DNA from: Bacteroidales bacterium
GTDB lineage: Bacteria > Bacteroidota > Bacteroidia > Bacteroidales > UBA932
Direction of reading: 5' to 3'
Length of the DNA stretch: 64,000 bases
Assembly (NCBI GenBank): GCA_017962375.1
Contig: JAGCVJ010000011.1
Coordinates: 289,793-353,792, forward strand
Under the pieces are notes generated by a model, which had not been told where the DNA came from, ran no database searches, and saw only the letters and a program-made list of their open reading frames with translations. The position numbers and the translations under genes were made by a program. This document shows positions 58,341 through 64,000 of this stretch, one piece after another. Each line of letters starts with the position of its first letter. The first letter of the stretch is position 1.

Positions 58341-59426
58341 TTATTCTTCGACGGTTTTCTTGTAGATCTCGTACTGGCCCATGACGCGGTCGGGGTAGTT
58401 CATTGTCTGGGCGCCCCCGCGGAACGGGCTTACCTTCACGCCGTTGTGGTCGTAGCCTTCTGCCATAAGAGGAATCACGGACTTGACATCTTCCCAGACA
58501 TCAGGGTTTTTGCCCTCAGCCTTGGCAACCTTGCGGCACTGCTGGATTCTGCCTTCGCCGGCGTTGTAGGAGGCTAGAGTGAACAGGATGGCGTTCTCCT
58601 CGTCCAATCCGGAAGCAAGATACTTCTTGTAGAGCTTGCCCAGTATTTTGGTGCCGGCGCTGATATTCTGCTCAGGATCGTAGATATTCTCCACGCCCAT
58701 GGAATTGGCCACAGACTGCAAGACCTGCATCAGTCCCACGGCTCCCATGCTGGAGACAACTCCCATGTTGAAGCCCGATTCCTTGTACATAAGAGCGCTC
58801 AGAAGCCTCCAGTCCCAGCCGATGGTGGCGGCGTATTTCTTGGCCAGATCGTCGAAAGGAGAAATGGAGTACCTGGTCATAGGAAGAGCGTAAACCTGGC
58901 TGTTCTCCCTCTTGTGGAGCTTGGCGTAAAGCCTTTTGTATTCGGCAGTTGGCTTTACGTGGGCAATCCAGAAGTTTATGTTGTCTATGATGGCGTCGTC
59001 GTCATATCTCATGGCGCACACATAGTCTTTCTCCACCGGATCCGAAACGGAGAGATAGTCTTTGAATGCATCCGGAATGGAGTCTGTCTGCCTGTTGTAG
59101 ATGATCACGTCTGTGAGCTTGTCCGTGAGGTCTTCCCAGTTTCTTATAGATGATTTCTCCACTGTGACTTCCACCAGGCAGTGAGTGTTCTGCGAGAACT
59201 GGCGGATAATGTCCGTGGCGAACTTGAGGGCAGGGTTGCCCGGGTTCAGCTTGTTGTCTATCAGAATGGTGCAGTAGAGAGTGTCTCCCACCAGCAGGTT
59301 CTGGGAGCGGTTATACTGAGAGCTGTCCGGAGAACGGAAGAAAGTCAGGAAGACATAGGAGAGCAGCAGCGCCATCACTGCGATGGTGCCAACTCTCATA
59401 GCCTTTGTCTTCCAGAACTTTTTCAT
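58341..59426 (-). CDS. Membrane-bound lytic transglycosylase, MltF-like
   Basis: The 361-residue protein has an N-terminal anchor (VGTIAVMALLLSYVFLTFF). A solute-binding-like part follows (residues about 45-170, with LNPGNPALKFATDIIRQFS), then an SLT domain with the catalytic Glu in LLSALMYKESGFNM, followed by SSMGAVGLMQVLQSVANSMG and LASYNAGEGRIQ (GLMQ and AYNAG motifs). This order matches MltF, which cuts peptidoglycan glycan strands. Its ATG follows the putative porin stop directly. Confidence 0.9.
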   Translation of the reverse strand: MKKFWKTKAMRVGTIAVMALLLSYVFLTFFRSPDSSQYNRSQNLLVGDTLYCTILIDNKLNPGNPALKFATDIIRQFSQNTHCLVEVTVEKSSIRNWEDLTDKLTDVIIYNRQTDSIPDAFKDYLSVSDPVEKDYVCAMRYDDDAIIDNINFWIAHVKPTAEYKRLYAKLHKRENSQVYALPMTRYSISPFDDLAKKYAATIGWDWRLLSALMYKESGFNMGVVSSMGAVGLMQVLQSVANSMGVENIYDPEQNISAGTKILGKLYKKYLASGLDEENAILFTLASYNAGEGRIQQCRKVAKAEGKNPDVWEDVKSVIPLMAEGYDHNGVKVSPFRGGAQTMNYPDRVMGQYEIYKKTVEE

Positions 59427-61703
59427 CTATTTGATGTAGAACGGCCACCAGATGCCCAGCTTGAAGGCTCTCTGTGGCCTGATGTACCTGTAGGTAGAAT
59501 AGTACTCGTTGTTCGGGGTTCCCTGAAGCACGTTCTCGCACTTGACAAAAATGCAGCACTTCTTCCACTGGAGGTTGATGAAGGCGTCTATGTACGGGTT
59601 GTTGCCCACCTTGTACTTCTCCTGGTTGTAGAACATTCCCAGAGCAGGGTCAAAGGCCTGGGCGTAGTACTTGGTGTTGTAGGTCATGTCAGCTCCGATC
59701 TGCACGTTGAGGATGTCTTTCACGGCAAAGAATTCCAGATAGTACCTGAGGTTTACGGCAACCTTAGGCAGAGGAACAATCTCCTTTTTGCTGGAAGTCT
59801 GGAGCAAAAGCCTGTTTTCCAGATGCAGAGGCCCAACTTTTACGTTCTTGGCAACGTATCCGGAGAGGATGCTCATCGCCTCGCCGTTCTGGGTAGGTAT
59901 GCAGAGAGTGTCCAGATAAACGTTCTTGTTCAGAAGGGTGTATCCGAACGAGGCCTCCAGCCCCCAGTGCGGAATGTCGAGCCTTGCCTGGATTGTGGTC
60001 TTGGAGGTCTTGTCAAAGTCGTAGTTGAAATAGTGGTGGTTGGACGTGTAGTTGTTCAGGAAATAAGACGGCTTTCTCAGCGATGACGAGAAGTTGGCCG
60101 TCAGGTGGATGCCGTCCTTTATTGCCCAGGAGGAGAACCTCATGGCCGCGTCAACAGTGAAGTTGCCTTTGTAGTAGCCTGCTATGTCGGCTTTTGCGCG
60201 GGCGTTCCATGCAAAGTATTTCTTGAACTTTCCTCCGGCCCCGAAGTAGGCGTAGACGTTGTTGTAGGTCTTGTTCTGGTTTCCGGATATGAAAAACTCA
60301 GGCTGGAATCCATAGAAGCTGAGCATCTGGTGCCCGATTCCTCCGTCCAGGTTGGACACCACGGCATCCGCGTCCCACGGCTGGACTTTCAGGAAGAACC
60401 TGTTCTCCAGATTCATCACCCTGGCCGAATCGGCGCTTTGCGTAGGATTCAGCAAGAAGATATTCCGGTATAGCGATCTTCCTATCGAGTCTGAAATGTT
60501 GTCTGTATAGCTTCTGGAGTAAACCGAATACTCCCCGTAATGCCCGAAGTATGTGACAGTTCCCTTGTCGGTCTTAAGAGTGTCAGGAAGCTTGTTGCCC
60601 AGAGAGTCTCTCTCGGCCTTCCACCTGACAGGAATTCCGTAGCTGTGAGTTATGAAGAAGGTGTTCCTTCTCATTATGGAATTGGCGTCGGTGAGATAGA
60701 CAGGAACAGTGCGCACGTCAATAGTGGTGTCGCTGATCATGGTGAGGTCTTCCACGCCTCCGTTCTCTTCTCTCTTGAGCCTGGAGAAGATGTAGCCGCC
60801 CTGGGCTATGTATTTTTCTCCCAGGTAGTTGCCTGTGATGGCAAAAGTCCTGAAGTCAGTCTTCTCGTGCTGGAGAAGACCGCCTCCGCCGTTGCGGTTG
60901 TAGAGGATGGCGAAGTTGAACTTAGGCGTGAAATTCTGGGTGTGGAGGAAGTGGACGTTGTCCTCGCTCTTCTGGCGGTTGGCCAGCAGCGTTCCGGTAT
61001 ATCCGAGCTCGGTGTAAGGAGTCTTGGTGTTGTAGAACGGCATCGTCTCCGGCATGTAGGTATAGGTCATGTACGGAGAGAAGAACGGGAACAGCTCCTG
61101 CTCCTGGCGGTTGTGGTAGTTGAATGGCAGGGCGGCGCTTCCGCTCACTCCAAGATACTGGGCGTTTATGTCATCGCGATGAAAAGGAAGGTCGTGGAAA
61201 TGGTAGTTGAAGCCGGTGTCTATCTTCATCACTTCCTGGTTGTTGAGATAGGTGTCGTGCTTCCAGGAGAAGATTCTGGTGTACTTGACGCTGTCTGCAA
61301 AAACGTAGGTGTCCAGAATTCTCGGCGTGTGGCTGAGGATGCTGTCCTTCCTCTTGCGGATGGTGTCGCGGTGCATTCTCCTGAGTTCCTTAGGGCTGTA
61401 GACTTTGACCTTGGAAAGGGAGTCCACTTTCCTGACGGAGTCTATCGAGTAGAGGACGGCCTCGCTAAGGCCCATTCTCCTCAGCGAATCGGGGCTGAGG
61501 TTCAGGTCATAGAGCGAGTCTATCATCTGCTGATAGGCTGTCTTGACAATGGTGTCCTGCCAGCGGAAGGATGATCTCAGTCCTTTGGCCGAAGGGCTGC
61601 TCCAGGAAGCAAGCAGCACTACTGCAGCGCATAACGATGCCACAGGCAGAACCTTGCGAATACAGCCGGAGACTTTGGGAAATATGTTACTGTGCTTTTG
61701 CAT
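59427..61703 (-). CDS. Putative porin, outer-membrane beta barrel
   Basis: The 758-residue protein has a signal-like N-terminus (KVLPVASLCAAVVLLASW). A periplasmic stretch with KVDSLSKVKVYSPKELRR precedes a C-terminal barrel of many amphipathic strands (LGYTGTLLANRQ, FAITGNYLGEKYIAQGGYIFSRL, GLEASFGYTLLNKNVYL, LEFFAVKDILNVQIGADMTYN). It ends in a terminal Lys after FKLGIWWPFYIK. This matches the putative porin family of Bacteroidota, whose substrates are unknown. The N-terminus overlaps the end of pncB by 17 bp, so a slightly later start is possible. Confidence 0.88.
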   Translation of the reverse strand: MQKHSNIFPKVSGCIRKVLPVASLCAAVVLLASWSSPSAKGLRSSFRWQDTIVKTAYQQMIDSLYDLNLSPDSLRRMGLSEAVLYSIDSVRKVDSLSKVKVYSPKELRRMHRDTIRKRKDSILSHTPRILDTYVFADSVKYTRIFSWKHDTYLNNQEVMKIDTGFNYHFHDLPFHRDDINAQYLGVSGSAALPFNYHNRQEQELFPFFSPYMTYTYMPETMPFYNTKTPYTELGYTGTLLANRQKSEDNVHFLHTQNFTPKFNFAILYNRNGGGGLLQHEKTDFRTFAITGNYLGEKYIAQGGYIFSRLKREENGGVEDLTMISDTTIDVRTVPVYLTDANSIMRRNTFFITHSYGIPVRWKAERDSLGNKLPDTLKTDKGTVTYFGHYGEYSVYSRSYTDNISDSIGRSLYRNIFLLNPTQSADSARVMNLENRFFLKVQPWDADAVVSNLDGGIGHQMLSFYGFQPEFFISGNQNKTYNNVYAYFGAGGKFKKYFAWNARAKADIAGYYKGNFTVDAAMRFSSWAIKDGIHLTANFSSSLRKPSYFLNNYTSNHHYFNYDFDKTSKTTIQARLDIPHWGLEASFGYTLLNKNVYLDTLCIPTQNGEAMSILSGYVAKNVKVGPLHLENRLLLQTSSKKEIVPLPKVAVNLRYYLEFFAVKDILNVQIGADMTYNTKYYAQAFDPALGMFYNQEKYKVGNNPYIDAFINLQWKKCCIFVKCENVLQGTPNNEYYSTYRYIRPQRAFKLGIWWPFYIK

Positions 61704-63204
61704 TTGATTCTTTCAGTGCTTCTATCTCGTTTATGAGGTTGTTTATCAGTCTCATCTTCAGGTCGTAGAGCTCGTCGGAAATGTCCACCTTGTAGATGTG
61801 AGGGTTGATAAGCCTTCTCTCGGTTTCGTTGAAACTCTTGAGGTTGCTGAGGAAATACTCTCTCTTCTTGTCGACAGGCTCGTCCTGGTAGCAGATCTTG
61901 CCGTCCTTCATAGTCTGCTGCTGAAGAATGCGGTAGGTGTAGCTGCCCTTAGGGAATTTCTTCCTCTGGGTTTCGTCAAACTCATTCTGTATCCTGAGCT
62001 CTTCTCCGGCCTCGATTTTCTTTGAAGTGGCGTCTCCCCTGAGGCAGGTGACATCGGCCTTGAACATTCCGTTCTGGATGATGCGGTAAGTTACCTGGAA
62101 TCCTGGGTTTATGAGTTTCACCTTGTCTTCGCTGCGCTTTAGTACAGGCTCGTCTCCGATCTGCACCAGCTTGTACACGTTGCCGAAGCAAGGGTTGTGC
62201 TTGCTGGTTGCAATGGCGTCTCCCACTCCGTAGGAATCTATGCAGGCTCCCTGCTTTTCCACCTCAGCAATCAGGTACTCGTCCAGGGCATTGGTTGCGA
62301 ATATCTTGCAGTTTTTCAGCCCTGCGTTGTCCAGTATCTCCCTTGCTTTTCTCGACAGGTATGCCAGGTCTCCGCTGTCCAGACGGATGCCGTATCCCTG
62401 AGGATAGGAATCGTCTATTCCCGTTGCCTTGTAGGCCTTGATGGCGTTCATCACTCCGCAGTTGAGGGTGTCGTATGTATCCACCAGCAGAATCAGCGGC
62501 TCGCCGATATGTGTCTTGATGTAGTTCTCGAATGCCAGATATTCTCCCTTGATCGAGCAGCCGAAGCTGGTCACGTAGCTGTGGGCCATTGTTCCGGATG
62601 CCGGAGTTCCAAATATCTCAGATGTAAGCACATTGGAAGAGTTTGCACAACCTCCTATGTATGCCGCCTTTGCTCCGTAGGTTGCAGCCCACGGGCCGTG
62701 AGCCCTGCGGCTTCCGAATTCGCTTACCGGCTTCTTGGTAGAACGGCACACTCGGCTTGCCTTTGTGGCTATTGCCATCTGGTGGTTCATTATGCACAGC
62801 AGAGGGGTTTCCAGCACCTGGGCTTCAATGATAGGGGCCACCACCGTAATGACCGGTTCTCTCGGGAAGGCTACCTCTCCCTCCCGCATCGCGTAAACGT
62901 TTCCGGTGAATTTCATCGCCGAGGCAAATTCCCTGAACTCCCTGTAACCTTCTCCCGGCAGGAACTTCTCGAAGAACTCGGGAGACTTGCCTCCAAGGTT
63001 GGAAATCATCTCCATCGCTTCCCTTATTCCGCTGACTACAGCCCAGTTGTTGTTGTCCGGGGCCTTGCGGTAGAATAGGTTGAAATAGGCAATCTTATCC
63101 TTCATTCCGCATTCCAGGAATGATTTGCCCATAGTATACTGATACTTGTCAGAGCAATAAGAAACATCGCTCATCACCTTTAGCAGGTTGTCTTCCTTTT
63201 CCAT
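61687..63204 (-). CDS. pncB: Nicotinate phosphoribosyltransferase
   Basis: The 505-residue enzyme converts nicotinate and PRPP to nicotinate mononucleotide in NAD salvage. Family stretches are KDKIAYFNLFYRKAPDNNNWAVVSGIREA near the N-terminus, SEFGSRRAHGPWAATYGAKAA (the conserved histidine region), LVDTYDTLNCGVMNAIKAY and YGIRLDSGDLAYLSRKAREILDNAG. The C-terminal lid domain is present. A consensus -7 box lies 42 bp upstream at 63247. It heads a minus-strand run with the porin and lytic transglycosylase genes. Confidence 0.95.
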   Translation of the reverse strand: MEKEDNLLKVMSDVSYCSDKYQYTMGKSFLECGMKDKIAYFNLFYRKAPDNNNWAVVSGIREAMEMISNLGGKSPEFFEKFLPGEGYREFREFASAMKFTGNVYAMREGEVAFPREPVITVVAPIIEAQVLETPLLCIMNHQMAIATKASRVCRSTKKPVSEFGSRRAHGPWAATYGAKAAYIGGCANSSNVLTSEIFGTPASGTMAHSYVTSFGCSIKGEYLAFENYIKTHIGEPLILLVDTYDTLNCGVMNAIKAYKATGIDDSYPQGYGIRLDSGDLAYLSRKAREILDNAGLKNCKIFATNALDEYLIAEVEKQGACIDSYGVGDAIATSKHNPCFGNVYKLVQIGDEPVLKRSEDKVKLINPGFQVTYRIIQNGMFKADVTCLRGDATSKKIEAGEELRIQNEFDETQRKKFPKGSYTYRILQQQTMKDGKICYQDEPVDKKREYFLSNLKSFNETERRLINPHIYKVDISDELYDLKMRLINNLINEIEALKESNAKAQ

Positions 63205-63246
63205 ATCTCAAGTGTATATAATTATCCACAATAACATATAATCGTC

Positions 63247-63254
63247 CAAAGATA
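63247..63254 (-). promoter_or_regulatory. -7 box for pncB
   Basis: TATCTTTG on the minus strand matches TAnnTTTG, 42 bp before the pncB ATG. Confidence 0.5.
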
Positions 63255-63303
63255 CGGAAATTTAAAACATATCTCTTCTATTTACCAATAAATAGCAAGA
63301 GCA

Positions 63304-63849
63304 TTATTTTAACTCGCATTCTTTTAAGTTATTAATACCCAATTCGTTTATTAATGAACAAAAATGATAAAAATCTAATGGTCCTATGACACTTTTAGGA
63401 CGAAACCATTTTTGTTTCACACAGGTATATAACCCATCATAATCGTAATAATAGAAGACATCATTACTATCTTCATATAACTGATGCTTATCGACAATCC
63501 AGTAATATGTCGTGTCCTTTTCTTCAACATTAACTACGTTGGTTCTTTCATACTTAAGATCCTCCTTTGAAAGAGGAAACTTTGTTGAATAGCGAGCAAC
63601 TATCCAATCATCGTTATAAAGAAGTCCATCTACTGGCTCTGGAATGACGATATTATATGCTTTCGGGTAATCTAGATGAAAAATATGCAACAATCGTTTA
63701 TGTCGGTTTAGACCATAATTATCTCCTAATTCTTTATCAAAATTATTTCCACATCCTAATAAGAGAAAAAAATAACTGATGTACAGTACAACGCTAAAAA
63801 GTTTGTGTTGTTTGTGTACACTACTATCGTTTTTTAGACAGGTTACCAT
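63304..63849 (-). CDS. Lipoprotein-like hypothetical protein, orphan AT-rich gene
   Basis: The 181-residue protein has a hydrophobic N-terminal run ending in a lipobox-like sequence (VVLYISYFFLLLGC). The mature part is rich in Tyr, Asp and Asn (YYYDYDGLYTCVKQKW, VEEKDTTYYWIVDKHQLY). I do not recognise a family. It is strongly AT-rich, lies between pncB and the end of an IS3-type transposase, and is 10 bp from the transposase stop on the same strand. It therefore looks recently acquired. The start may be at the first or a later Met. Confidence 0.6.
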   Translation of the reverse strand: MVTCLKNDSSVHKQHKLFSVVLYISYFFLLLGCGNNFDKELGDNYGLNRHKRLLHIFHLDYPKAYNIVIPEPVDGLLYNDDWIVARYSTKFPLSKEDLKYERTNVVNVEEKDTTYYWIVDKHQLYEDSNDVFYYYDYDGLYTCVKQKWFRPKSVIGPLDFYHFCSLINELGINNLKECELK

Positions 63850-63859
63850 TAATTTTTAG

Positions 63860-64000
63860 TTAAGCGGGTATCTTCTGGCTGAAATACAGCTTTGCTGGAA
63901 TCTGCCTTTCAATACCCTGATGTGTTCTGTGATAATTGTAATCTTCTATAAATCTTTTTATTCCGTTAAATAAATCAGTCCCGTTCTCTTCCGGGTTTAT
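63860..64000 (-). CDS. IS3-type transposase orfB, C-terminal fragment cut by window edge
   Basis: The last 46 residues of an integrase-core transposase are visible, reading ...NPEENGTDLFNGIKRFIEDYN, then YHRTHQGIERQIPAK, then LYFSQKIPA and a stop. The N-x-x-R-x-H-Q-G pattern is the C-terminal hallmark of IS3-family (rve_3) transposases. The rest lies beyond the window. An insertion sequence therefore begins at or near 63.85 kb and continues out of view. Its terminal inverted repeat cannot be confirmed here. Confidence 0.85.
   Translation of the reverse strand: MNPEENGTDLFNGIKRFIEDYNYHRTHQGIERQIPAKLYFSQKIPA

Noticed and set aside
60540-61574. Plus-strand open frame opposite the putative porin
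   Set aside because: Antisense to a porin with typical strands and signal peptide. The translation has unnatural Val-rich composition.
1-64000. CRISPR array or cas genes
   Set aside because: No series of regularly spaced direct repeats and no Cas-like protein is seen. The short repeats found are limited to the mobile element ends and the 47-bp pair.

Overview
The window looks like chromosome from a member of the Bacteroidota, most likely order Bacteroidales. The evidence is the repeated Bacteroides-type -7 promoter element (TAnnTTTG, seen before about a dozen genes), many lipoproteins and secreted proteins of Bacteroidota-restricted families (DUF4493/DUF6359, DUF3822, DUF4293, a putative porin of about 760 residues), a complete Na+-translocating NADH:quinone reductase operon, and a Fic protein with a DUF4172 N-terminus. 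Most genes have a moderately GC-rich, compact, operon-rich layout. Three patches are clearly more AT-rich: 3.5-8.26 kb, 56.1-57.0 kb and 63.2-64.0 kb.

Layout. 1-3.4 kb (minus strand): glutamine synthetase, a truncated catalytically dead relative of aminopeptidase C, and aminopeptidase C itself, cut by the window edge. 3.49-8.28 kb: a compact 4.77-kb integrative element sitting in the 3' end of nqrF. It carries a tyrosine integrase, a helix-turn-helix/excisionase-like protein, a replication initiator that looks like the filamentous-phage type, and three genes I cannot assign. It is bounded by a 14-bp direct repeat and by paired ACTGACAAA motifs. 8.25-14.1 kb: nqrABCDEF. 14.3-16.7 kb: UvrD/PcrA helicase. 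16.9-23.1 kb: a DUF4493 lipoprotein, small zinc-ribbon and lipoprotein genes, a hexapeptide acyltransferase, a LysR regulator, and an XRE-cupin regulator paired with an acyl-CoA synthetase. 23.2 kb: tRNA-Asp.

23.3-34.6 kb: rsmD and DUF3822, a membrane-anchored protein, a DHH phosphoesterase, two FKBP-like lipoproteins, mazG, tcdA, a GNAT-like protein, prfA and uvrA. 34.6-42.7 kb: a secreted endonuclease/phosphatase-family protein, a RelA/SpoT homologue translationally coupled to uvrB, an M28 peptidase and a large TPR protein. 42.7-55.9 kb: two tandem metallophosphoesterase lipoproteins, a dipeptidyl-peptidase-IV-like enzyme, a zinc-ribbon/CD225 protein, a nucleoside phosphorylase, proline dehydrogenase, several secreted hypotheticals and a Fic protein. 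56.0-64.0 kb: tRNA-Gly, a KilA-N gene, an FtsX-like permease, a lytic transglycosylase, a putative porin, pncB, an orphan lipoprotein and the end of an IS3-type transposase.

The most interesting object is the nqrF-integrated element. It rebuilds the last codons of nqrF with synonymous codons and supplies a replacement terminator. The original nqrF tail and terminator are stranded at its far end. It has a rolling-circle-type replication initiator but no recognisable capsid, Zot-like ATPase or relaxase, so it may be a satellite or cryptic replicative element. Secondary points are a decayed peptidase paralogue lacking the catalytic cysteine, a 47-bp palindromic repeat present twice, and a RelA/SpoT homologue with a degenerate hydrolase motif.
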